The translations under genes were made by a program, and so were the position numbers. DNA of 20,957 bases. It comes from CAYWTX01 sp964461295. GTDB lineage: Bacteria; Planctomycetota; Phycisphaerae; SM23-33. Below the pieces are notes generated by a model that made no database searches, was not told the origin of the DNA, and saw nothing but the letters and a program-made list of their open reading frames with translations. This document shows, piece by piece, positions 5,843 to 17,800 of this stretch. The stretch spans positions 1 through 20,957 of the forward strand of contig CAYWTX010000322.1 of assembly GCA_964461295.1 (NCBI GenBank). Reading direction: 5' to 3'. How positions within the stretch are numbered: position 1 is the first letter of the stretch; each line of letters opens with the position of its first letter.

Positions 5843-8800
5843 GAGCCTGAGACCAAGCCAGCGCCGACCGCCAAGCCCGCGCCGTCCACGAAGCCCGTGC
5901 CGGCCTCTGTGCCGGCGACGCAGCCGGCGTCGCAGCCGGCGTCGGCGCCGGGGGCCCTGGCCGCCGCGCCGTCCACGAAGCCCGCGCCGGCCTCTGCGCC
6001 GGCGACGCAGCCGGCGTCGCAGCCGGCGACGGCGCCGGGGGCCATCGCCGCCGCGTCGTCCACGCAGCCGGCCAACGAGCATCCCCGCCCGTCGGCGAAC
6101 AACAAGGCGATGATCCGTTTCCAGTACGACGGCATCGACTTCAACGACCTGATCCGCCTGTTCGCGCAGAACGCCTCCAAGCCGATCCTGGGCGAATGCG
6201 ACGTGCCGGGCAAGTTGACGTTTTTCGACAGCGAGCCGTACAACTACTCCGAGGCGTTCGACACGATCAACATCCTGCTGGCGATGCGGGGATTCTGGCT
6301 GGTCGAGGACGCCCGCTACTTCCGCGTGGTCAAGCTCGCCAGCATCCCCAACGAGTCGCCGATCCTGACGGGCGTGGCCGAGATGGAGACCTTCCGCCCC
6401 GGCGAGGTGGTGACGGTCGTCCTGCCGCTGAAGTACGTGGATCCCGGCACGGCCAGCAAGGCGGTGGTGCGGATGGTCTCCACGTGGGGATCGATCTCGC
6501 CGCTGGTGAAGGTCAAGGGGCTGGTCGTCACCGACAGCGCGGGCAGCATCCGCCGCATCCAGCAGTTCCTCAAGTTGCTGGACACCGGCTCGATCATGGA
6601 GAAACAGATCAAGGCCGTGCCGCTGCGCCGGGCCTCCGCGCGCGTGGTCACCGGCATCATCAACGACGTGTTCGGCGGCGCCAGCCGGCGCAAGATGGTC
6701 TACAACGCCAACACCGGGCGGTACGACTACGAGGCCGCCGACCCCGAGGAAACCATAACCGCCACGGCCGACGACCGCACCAACACGGTCGTCCTCATGG
6801 GCTCGGGCGAGAAGCTCACCATGGCCGAACAGGTCATCAAGGAGCTGGACAAGGAGAGCGAGGAAACGGCCGCGGACATCCGTATCTTCAAGCTGAAGAA
6901 CGTCAAGGCGGAGGAGATGGCCAAGACGCTGCGCGACATCATGGCCGAGGACGCTCCCGCGGGCGGATCGAGCGGGGCGACGCCATCGCCGTCCGGTTGG
7001 CCGTGGCGCCAGCCCGTGGCGGGCAGTTCCGCCGCGGCCGTCAGCGTGGTCGGGCACACGAAGATCGTGGCCGACACGGCCGGAAACCGGCTGATCGTCT
7101 CCTCGCCGTCGGACACGATGGCGGCGATCGAGAAGCTGATCAAGGACCTGGACGGCGACGCGGTCTCCTCGGGCACGGCGAGGATCTTCCGCCTGAAGTC
7201 GGCCGACGCGCAGTCGCTGGCCGGCATCATCACGCGGGCGACCACGGCGACCGACCCGCGCACCGGGCGGACGATGTCGGCCATCCAGGTTTCCGCCGAC
7301 ACGCGGACCAACAGCCTGGTGGTCACCGGCCCGGCGGGCGACATCCAGATGGCCGCGTCGCTGCTGGAGGAGTTGGACAAGGACACGGCGGTTGATCCGC
7401 GAGAGATTCACGTGGTGCAGTTGCAGGCGGGGGACGCCAAGCAGATCGCGGTGTCGCTGGTGAAGCTGTTCGCCAAGGAAGCGGTGAGCGACCGCGGCGG
7501 GCACGGCACGTCGGGCACGAGCCTGCGCGTCGAGGCCGACGCGGTGACCAACAGCCTGCTGATCGCGGCGACGCCGGGCGACTGGCCGGTGGTGCAGAGG
7601 ATTCTCGACCAGCTCAAGGCGTCGGTGATGCCGATGGCGACGGCAAGCACGCGGCGGTACCCGCTGAAGGCCGCCAAGGCGGAGGAAATGGCCGAGACGC
7701 TACGGCAGATCTACGGCGGGTCGCGGAGCGGGCGAGGCGGCGCGCCCGTCCCGGCGCGGACCGGCGGCCCGGCGGCCGTGCCGGTCGTCATCGCGGCGCA
7801 CAAGGACGTCAACTGCCTGCTGGTGTCGGCGGCCGAGGACGACCAGAAGGCCATCGCCGAATTGGTGGCGGCCCTGGACGTGCCGTCCAGCGAGAAGATC
7901 GACCCCATCCGGCTGGTGAAGCTCACCAGCGCCGAGGCGGCGCGGCTTGCGGCGACGCTGAAGTCGATGCAGCCGCCGCCGGTGAGGGGCGAGCCGGTGG
8001 ACGTGCTGATCGAGGCCGAGCCGCTGACCAACTCGCTGCTGATCCGGGCGCCGGAGGCGAAGTGGAAGACGCTGGAGGAGATGATCGGCAAGCTGGACGC
8101 GGCCACGAAGAGCCAGGTTCGCGAGATGCGGATCATCGTGCTGAAGCACACGTCGGCGGCGGGCCTGGCGGGGATGCTGAGCGAACTGTACAGCGGGGCG
8201 GCACAGAGCGTGGCGGGTTCGATGTCGCGCGGGTCCCCGCGTCCGCCGGGGAGCGGGTCGGCGGGGGCGGCGGTCGTCGAGGAGCGGATCGTGATCACGC
8301 CGGCGCCGGGCGACCGCGCGCTGGTGGTGGACGCGCCCAAGGCGCGGATCGACGAGATCGCGCATCTCGTGCAACAACTGGACAGCAAGGAAGCGCCCGG
8401 CACGGTCCAGACGCGAACGTACGACCTCACGACCGCCAACGCGATCGACACGGCCGTGTCGCTGGAGCGGCTGTTCGCCCAGCAGCGCGCGGGCATGGCC
8501 GCGGGCGGCGGGCGGCAACCGGCCGGCAGCGAACCGCAACCGCGGTTTGAGGCGAACGCGGCGTCCAACCAGCTCCTGGTGGCGGCGACGGCCTCGCAGT
8601 TCGAGGAGATCGACAAACTGGTCGCGTCGATCCAGGCAGGGACGAAGGCGGCCGGGGAGACGCGGACGTTCCGGCTGAAGTACGTGAAGGCGTCGGACCT
8701 GGTGGAGGTGCTGGCGACGATGCTGTCGGATGAAGCGCCTTCGACTTCGTCGACGACGCGCCGCCCCGGCGGCGCCGGCGGCAGGGCCCCCGGGTCGGGC

Positions 8801-11800
8801 GCGACGGCGCAGACGGCGTCCATTCGCGTCGCCGCGGTGCCCGAGGCGAACGCGGTCGTCGTGCAGGGCCCGCCCACGAAGCTCGCCCTGGCGGAGAAGC
8901 TCATCGCGGGTTTCGACACCGCCGACGTGGCGACGGCGGGGAAGATCATCATCCGCACGTACCAGATGAGCACGAGCAAGGCGGCCGACGTGGCCGTGTC
9001 GCTGGCGGGGCTGTTTGGCGAGGGCAGGGGTTCGGTCGGCCGGGCGGGCACGGCGGCGGGCGAACCCCAGCCGCGGTTCGACGCCGACGCCGCGACGAAC
9101 CAGTTGTTGGTGGCCGCGACGGCTTCGCAGTTCGCCGAGATCGACAAGGTGATCAAGGATCTTCAGGCGGGCACGGTGCTGGCGAGCCAGACGCGGACGT
9201 TCGTGCTGAAGCACGCTCGCGCGTCGGACGTCGCGGACGTGCTGGCGGCGATGCTCGCGGAAGGCGCCTCGGCGGCGCGCCGAGTCCCGGGGGTCAGGGC
9301 CCCCGGGGCCGCCTCCTCGGCCCAGGAGAGTCTCTCCCGCGTGTCGTTCATGGAAGGCTCGAACACCGTTGTCGTGCAGGCCTCGCCGGAGAAGCTCCTG
9401 CTCGCCGAAGGGCTGATCAAGACGTTTGACGTCCCCGAGGCCGGCGGCAAGACCGTCGTCGAGGTCGTGAAGCTTTCCAACGCCCAGGCGGTGAGCCTGG
9501 CCGAGGCCGTCACCTCCGCCCTGGCCGCCCGCGCGGCCCGCGGGGGCGCCGGCAGGCCGGTCGCGGGCGACGACCAGGCCGTCACCGTGACGGCCGAGGT
9601 CAACTCCAACAGCGTGCTGGTTCGCGGCCCGGTCCGCGACGTGCCCGAGGTCGTCGAGATGATTCGCCGCCTGGACACGCAGGGAACCAGTTCGGCGGCG
9701 CAGGTGCGGATCTTCAGGCTGGAGAACAGTTCGGCCATCGACCTGGAGAAGTCGGTCAGCAAGCTGTTCAAAGAGATCGTGGCCCAGTCCGCCCAGCGGT
9801 CGTCAAAGGGCGGCGCGGCGATGGCGCCGCCCCCGTTCAGCGTTGTGGCCGACGAGCGGACCAACAGCCTGGTGGTCTCGACCACCAACGCGCACTTCGC
9901 GATCATCGAATCGCTTCTGGCGTCGCTGGACAAGGCCGGGCCGCTGCGCGACGTGCAATACGTCTTCCTGGAGAAGGCCAACGCCTCCGAGGTGGCCTCG
10001 AAGCTGGCCGCGATGTACGTGGACCGCAAGGGCGACGCCAAGCCGAACATCGAGCCCGACGACATCTCCAACTCCATCGCCATCGTCGCCAAGGACATGG
10101 ACATGAAGGCGATGGAGGGCGTCATCGTCAAGCTGGAGAAGGCCTCCGAGTGGGGCGACCGGCCGATCGTGCGGGTGATCCCGCTGCAGAAGATCCGCGC
10201 CAGCCAGATGGCGGACGTGATCCAGCGCGTGTACGGGCAGATGACCGATGTGCCGATCAACGTGACCGAGAGGCTGCCGGACCAGACGGGCACGCCGGAG
10301 GACCCCAACGGGATGCTGCTGCAGCCGGCGATCCTGCCCATCGACGAGGACCCGCTGCTGATGCCCTCGGGCACGGGCGGCAAAGGTGGCGGGAGGGCAG
10401 GCCCCGCGGCCGCGCCGGCGCCGAAGCCCATCTCGATGGCCAGGCCGAAGGAGACCCAGCCGTCATCGCAGCCGGCGACTCAGCCGACGAGCAAGCCTGC
10501 CGCCAAGAGCGGCGCGATCACGATCACGGTGGACAAGACGTCCAATTCGCTGATCGTGCTGGCGAAGCGCGCCGAGTTGTCGAACATCCAGGCGATCATC
10601 GACCAGCTCGCGGTGAACGCCCAGCAGGCCGACGCGGAGATTCGCGTCTTCAGGATCAAGGAGGCCGACTGCGCGTCGATCGCCAACACGCTGGACACCT
10701 TGTTCAACCCGCGCATGGTGGCCATCCCTGCCGCCGGCGGGCGCGGCGGCGGGGAGCCGCCCGCGCTGCCCGAGCCGAAGATCAACGCCGTCCCCGACGC
10801 GCGGACCAAGAGCCTGATCGTCCGCGCCAAACCGGCGGACTTCGAGCTCATCATCCCGCTGATCGCCCAACTGGACAAGATGGCGACGGTGATCAGCGAG
10901 GTGCGGGTGTTCATCCTGAAGAACACCGACGCCGCCGAGGTGGCCGAAAACCTCAAGGACCTTTTCCAGCCGCCGCAAGCCAGCCAGCCGCAGATGCAGC
11001 CGCTGCCCAACCAGCCGCAGGCGCAGCCGGCGCAGGGCGGGCGTCGCACGGGCAACCGCGCGCGGACGGACATGGTCCGCCAGATGCTCGAGATCCGCGG
11101 CGCCGGCGGGGTCACGCAGGTGGACCCGGCCACGGGCATCAGCATTGCCGCCAACCGCAACACGAATTCGGTGATCGTGTCGGCCCCGGCGGACGCGATG
11201 AAGCTGGTCGAGAAGATCATCGAGGAACTGGACCAGGCGACGGCGATGGCGCAGTCGGTGCGGCTGTACCCGCTGAAGCACGCGGAGGTGCAGACGACGG
11301 TGAACGCGTTGCGTGAGGTGTTCGCGACGGGCGCGGCGCCGTCGGCGTCCTCGGCGGCGCCGGGAGCGGCGGCGGGCGGGGCGCGGGGGCCGCGAACCGC
11401 GTCGCGGGGGGGCAGCGGGGGTGTGGGGCGCGAGGCGCCCGTCATCATCGCCGGCGACGAGGCGGCGAGGCTCGTCATCGTGTCGGCGCCCTCGGACAAG
11501 CAGGAACTGATCGAGAAGGTCATCGGCGAGATCGACACGGCCCAGTCGGCCGGAGAGATCGCGGTGAAGGTGTACCGCCTGACGAACGCGCAGGCTGCCA
11601 CGGCGGCGGCGGCGCTGTCGCAGGCGATGACGGGGGCGGGCGGCGGCGCGGCCGGTGGGCGCGGCGCGCGCGGGGGCGGGGGCGACGCGCAGCTTCGCAT
11701 CTCGGCCGACGCGTCGAGCAACTGCCTGATCGTGAAGGCGGGGAAGGAAGACCACGCGAGGATCGCGGCGTTGCTGATCGAGATCGACGCGGCGCCGGCG

Positions 11801-14800
11801 GACAAGTTCCCGGTGCGGACGATCGCCTTGCAGCACGCCGACGCCGAGGAACTGGCGGGCGTGCTGTCGCGGATGTTTGCCGGCGGGCAGGCGGCGGGCG
11901 CGGCGCGAACGCCCGGGCGGCGGGGCGGCGGAGGCGGAATGACGGGGGTGGGCGGCGCGAGCGCGCCGGTGGCGCCCTCGGCGGTGACGAGCGTCGCCAT
12001 CGACGCCGACCGCAACGCGCGGATGCTGCTGGTGCGGGCCGACGACGCGACGTTTGAGAAGGTCAAGCAGCTCGTGGCCACGCTGGACGTGGCGGGCTCG
12101 GCGAGCACGGTGCGCGAGATCATCGCCCTGAAGTACGCCAGGGCGAGCGACCTGGCGGCGACGCTGTCGGCGGCGTTCGTGAGCCCCCGTGCCGCGCGCG
12201 GGGGCACGGGCGAGGACGCGATCGTGATCGTGCCTGAGCCGACGAGCAACAGCCTGATCGTGACGGCCAGCGCCGTCGGCCTGGAGAGCGTCAAGGCGCT
12301 GCTGGCGAAGCTGGATAGCGAGATCGGCGGCGGCGGCAAGACGGAGTTCCTGGTGCTGAAGAACGCCCAGGCGGCGGAGATGGCCGGCGTGCTGACGCAG
12401 ATTTCCGGCACGCGGAGCGGCGCGCCCGGCCCGACCGGGGCGACCGGATCGCGCGGGCCGCGCCAGCCGGCGCGGACGCCCACGGTGGCGGCCGAGGGCG
12501 TGATCGTCACGGCCGAGAGTTCGAGCAACGCGGTGGTGCTGACGGGTCCGGGGGGCGACGTGGACAAGTTGCTGGCGGTGGCGAAGAGGCTGGACGACGC
12601 GGCCGCGTCGATGGGGACGGCGGTGGTGAAGCTGTACGGACTGAAGAACGCGGAAGTGCCGGCGACGGTCGCGGCGTTGCAGGAGATATTCGCGGCATCG
12701 GCATCGTCTCGCTCCACGGGCCCAGCGGCGAGAAGCCCGCGGGGCGCCGCCCGTGGGCCTGGCGAAGACGTGCCCGTTGTGATTGTGGGCGACGAAGGCG
12801 CCCGTAAGGTCCTTGTTTCGGCGCCGGAGGCCAAGCACGTCCTGATCGCGAAGGTGATCGAGGAGATCGACGCCTCACAGCAGGCGGAGAACGTTTCGGT
12901 CCGAGTCTATCGGCTGGAGAACGCCCAGGCTCCGACGGCGGCGGCGGCGCTGTCGCAGGCGATGACGGGTTCGGGCGCCGCCCCGGCCGCGGGAGGCCGG
13001 GGCGCGCGGGGCGGCTCGGCGGGCGGCAGCGGGCAGTTCCGCATCTCGGCCGACGCGTCGAGCAACTGCATCGTGGTGCGGGCGAGCAAGGAAGACCACG
13101 AGAAGATCACGGGCCTGCTGAAGGAGATGGACATCGCGCAGGCGGAGAGATACCCGGTGCGGACGCTGGCGCTGAAGCAGGCGGAGGCCGACGCGGTGGC
13201 CGAGACGCTGAACCGGTTGTTCGGCACGACGGGTGGCGTGCAGCCGCCGGCGGCGGGCGGGTCTCGCGGCGCGCGGCCGGCGCAGGGTGGCAAGGGCAAC
13301 GTGGTGATCGAGCCGGACCGCGGATCCCGGATGCTTCTGGTCCGCGCCGACGAGGAGACGTTCGCGCGGATCGAGGAAGTAGTCGCCGTGCTGGACGTGC
13401 CGGGGGGAGGCAAGTCAGTGCCGACGGTCATCGCCCTCAAGCACGCGCAGGCGGCGGCGATCGCCCCGGCGCTCCAGGCGGCGTTCGCCGGCCAGCGCAG
13501 CGCCAAGACCAAGCCCGAGGAGACGGTCACCGTCATCGCTGAGCCGATGTCGAACAGCCTGCTCGTCACGGCCGATGGAACGAACCTGGAGAAGGTGAAG
13601 AGCCTGCTGTCGCAATTGGACGCGCCGATGGCGGAGGGGCAGGGGCTGGTGAAGGTGTATCGGCTGGAGAACGCGCAGGCGTCGTCGGTGGCGGCGGCGT
13701 TGTCGACGGCGATGAACGCCGGTGGTGGTGGTGGTGGCGCCTCGGGGGCGGCGGCACGTGGACCGCGGACGGGGGTCGCCGCCGGCGGCGCCGCGGTTGG
13801 CGCAGCCGTGGCGAACTTCGTCATCGCCGCGGACAACACGAGCAACAGTTTGATCGTCCGGGCCGACAAGGACGACCACGCGAGGATCGGTGCGCTGCTG
13901 AAGGAAATGGACGCCGCGCCGTCGGATAAGTTCCCGGTGCGGACGATCGCGCTGAACAGCGCCGACGCCACGGAAGTGGCGGCCGTGCTGGGCCGCGTGT
14001 TCTCGGCGGGCGGCTCGCCGGCGAGCGGTTCGGCGGCGGGCGGTTCGGCGGCGGGGCGAGGCCCGCGCGCGGGCGGCGCGGGCGTCGGGGGCGTCAAGGG
14101 ATCGGTGGTGATCGAGGCCGATCGCGGCAGCCGCATGCTGCTGGTGCGGTGCGACGACGAGACGTTCACGAAGGTGAAGGAACTGGCCACCAAGCTTGAC
14201 GCGACGAACCCGGCCGGGCGGGCCGCGCGCACGCTGCTGGCCCTCAAGCACGCCAACGCCGAGGCGGTGAGCGCAGCCCTGAACTCGGCGTTCCTGCCGC
14301 CCAAGGGCGCGCGCGTCGAGCCCGAGGACCTGGTCGCCGTGGTGGCCGATCCGGGCAGCAATTCGATCCTCGTCACGGCGAATGTGCCGAACCTGGAGAA
14401 GGTCAAGGGGTTGCTGGCGCAGCTTGACACCGCGACGGCCGGCGAACGCACGGAACTGCTGCTGCTGAAGAACGCCAAGGCGACGGACCTGGCCAAGACG
14501 CTGACGACGATCGCGGCGAGCGTCAAGACCGCCGGGGGCGCGGGCAAGCCCGGTTCGGCCAAGAGCGCCACGCTGTCGGCCGACGCGTCGAGCAACGCCC
14601 TGATCGTCACCGGTCCGCGCGAAGAGGTCGACAGGGTCATGCAGATGGCCCTGCAACTGGACAAGGCGGCCGAGTCGTCTATCTCGAGCGTCGAGGTGAT
14701 CGCCCTGAAGAACGGCGACGCCTACAGCGTTGCCGCTATGGTCCGCGATCTGTACACGCAGCAGTCCAACGCCGCCAAGGCCAACCAGCAGGCGATCAGC

Positions 14801-17800
14801 GCGCTGGCGGTCACGGCCGACGACCGCGCCAACGCGCTGGTGGTCGCGGCGAGCAAGGACATGCACGAGATGGTGGCCCGCTGGGTGGCGCAGATCGAGG
14901 AGATGAAGCCCGCCCGCGGCACGATGCGGCTGCTGCGGCTGAAGAACGTGGACCCGCTGGAGGTGGAGCGGGCGATCCAGCAGATTTACAACTCGCCCTC
15001 CGGCGGCGCTCGAGGCCCCGAGGGCGCAATGGCGCCGTCGGGCGCCACGCCGGCTCGGCGTCCGGCGACCGCGGCGCCGGCCGCCGGGGGCGCCGGGGCC
15101 GCCAGGGCCGCCGGCGGGGGCCGCGTCCAGACCTCCGTTCTGGACGCGCAGCGGTCGATCCTCATCAACGCCTCCGACGAGGACTTCGAGGCGATCAAGG
15201 CCCTGGCCGACGCGCTGGACCAGGCGGCGGCCGCCACGAGGCAGACCGTTCAGCTCTTCGTTCTCAAGAAGGCGGACAACAAGCGGGTGGCGACGGCCCT
15301 GAGCAGCATGTACCGCCCGGTGACGGGGCGGACGCCGCGCCCCGAGGACCAGGTCGTTGTCACCGCCCTGGACCAGACCAACGCGATCGTGGCGTCGGGC
15401 ACCAAGGAGAAGCTGGCTGAGGTCGCCCACCTGATCGAGCAGCTCGACAAGGAAGACGTGGCCCCGTCGTTGCAGTTCAAGATCTTCCCGCTGGCCAACA
15501 CCCAGCCCACGAAGATCATGCCCGCGCTGCAGCAGATGCTCCTCCAGATCCGCAAGCTGCGCCCCGACGACACGGTCGACGTCCAGGCCGACGAGCGGAC
15601 GAAGTCCGTCATCGTCACGGCCAAGAGCACCCTGTTCGAGGAGGTCGGCAAGATCATCACCGCCCTGGACAAGCCTGCCGCCCACGCCTCGGTGGACGTG
15701 TTGATCATCCCGCTGAAGAAGGCCGACGCCCCGCGCATGGCCGAAGTGCTCACCGAGATGCTGCGCCCCAGCAAGGCCGGGCAGGTCACGCCCGAGGCGA
15801 TGGCCCTGCAGGAGCACGTGCGCCTGCTGAAGGTCCACGGCTTGCAGGAGAACATCGCCGAGTTGGACCTCACGCAGCCGATCAAGATCGCGACCGACCC
15901 GGCCGTTTCGCGCCAGCAGGGGTCCAACGCCCTGGTGATCACCTCCACGCCGAACAACCTCAAGGCGATGCAGGCGATCGTCGAGATGCTCGACGTGATG
16001 CCGCTGGCCGACGACGTCCGCGTGAAGGTCATGCAGCTCAAGAACGCCGACGCCGTCAGCGTGTCGGCCGTCCTGAAGGACGTGTTCACCCAGGGCAAGC
16101 AGCTTGCCGGGAACCCCAAGGGGTCGGTCGCCGGCATGGCCGAGCCCAAGACCGTCAGCGGCAAGGGGCTGGTGAACGTGCTGAACGTCTCGGCCGATCC
16201 GCGCACCAACACGCTGGTCATCAGCGGCGGCGAGGAGTCGATCGCCCTGGCGGAGTTGATCGCCCGGGACCTGGACCGCAGCGAAGGCAAGATCATCACG
16301 GAGGTGCGGCTGTTCAAGTTGAAGCACGGCGACGCGGTGAAGCTGCTGCCGCTGCTGCAGGCGGTATTCGCCGAGGGCGCGCCCGTGCCGGGCATGGAAG
16401 GCCTGCAATCGCAGGTGACGCGTCTTCAGACGGTGCTGAAGGACCAGGAAGGCAAGGAGACGAAGGTGCCCAAGACGCGGGCGGCACTGGTCCTTCAGGC
16501 CGACGCGGCGACGAACATCCTGATCGTCGCGGCCCGCTCGGACGTGATGCCCCTGCTGGCCGACGTGATCGGCGGCATGGACATTCCCGGGGCCGGCACG
16601 CTGGGCACGATCCGGTTCGTGCCGTTCAGCTTCGCCGACGCATCGAGCATCCAGTCGATCATCAACTCGCTGCACACGGGTTCCAACGCGGCCCTGCTCC
16701 GCGCCGAGGACAAGCCGGTTCTCACGTACGATTCGCGCACCAACGCGCTGATCATCTCCGCCAGCCAGAAGACCTGGGACGTGCTGGAGCCGCTCATCAA
16801 GCGGCTGGACGCCAACACCACGATCACCAGTGACGACGTGCGGGTCATCGCGCTGAAGAGCGCCGACGCGACGGCGTTGGGCACGGCCCTTCAGCGGGTC
16901 ATGGACTCGCGGGTCAGCCGCTACACCACGCAGGGCGCCGTCATCATCGACACGCTGCGCATGACCATCGTCCCGGACCCGCGCAGCAACAGCCTGATCG
17001 TTGGCGGGCGAGAAGAGGGCTTCAAGCAGGTCAAAGCCCTGGCCGAGCAGCTCGACGGGGCCAGCCCAGCCCTGGTGGGGCAAATCCAGTTCCTGCCGCT
17101 CAAGGAAGCCAACGCCGGCGCCATCGCCACCAGTCTGACCAGCTTCTTCACGTCACGGTACGCCGCGGCCGTCACGCCCGACGTCACCCGCCAGAAGCCG
17201 ATTATCATGGCCGACGTGCGGAGCAATTCGCTGCTGGTCGCCGCCAACGCCGACGACACCAAGATCCTCAAGTCGCTGCTGGAGAAGCTGGACACCAAGC
17301 TCACCGACCCGGCCGTGCAGATCCAGGTCGTTCCGCTGAAGAAGAACACAGCCGCGGTGGTGGGGCCGATGATCCAGCAGATTTTCACGGCGCGGCTGGC
17401 GAGCATGACCGCGCCGGGCGCGACGGCGGCGCCGCAGGACCGCGTGGACGTCGCCGCCGACGCCCTGTCCAACTCGTTGGTCATCTCGGCCAGCAAGGAA
17501 AACCACGCCCTCATCCGCGACTTGATTGCCAGAGTGGACTCCGAGCCCGCGGCGGCGACCACCTTCCGCGTGTTCGCCCTGAAGAACGGCACGGCGACGC
17601 TGTTGCAGCCGACGCTGGACAAGCTGTTCCTGGCGAGGGTCACCCGCGGGGCGACGAAGGACGCCGTGACGATCATCGCCGATCCGCACGCCAACACGCT
17701 GATCGTCGGCGCCAGCCCCGCCGACATGGACGTTGCCGCCGGGCTGATCGAGCAGCTCGACAAGGCCAAGGACGGGTCCGGCTCGGCCGTGCAGGCCTTC

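Noticed and set aside
10463..12838. Two overlapping antisense frames of nearly 800 codons
   Set aside because: Both lie opposite well-supported N domains and show no recognisable motif or ribosome site.
13415..17083. A 1222-codon antisense open frame opposite gspD
   Set aside because: It has Arg/His/Val-rich composition with no domain, mirrors the high-GC codon pattern of gspD, and lies wholly inside a secure coding region. It is a shadow frame.
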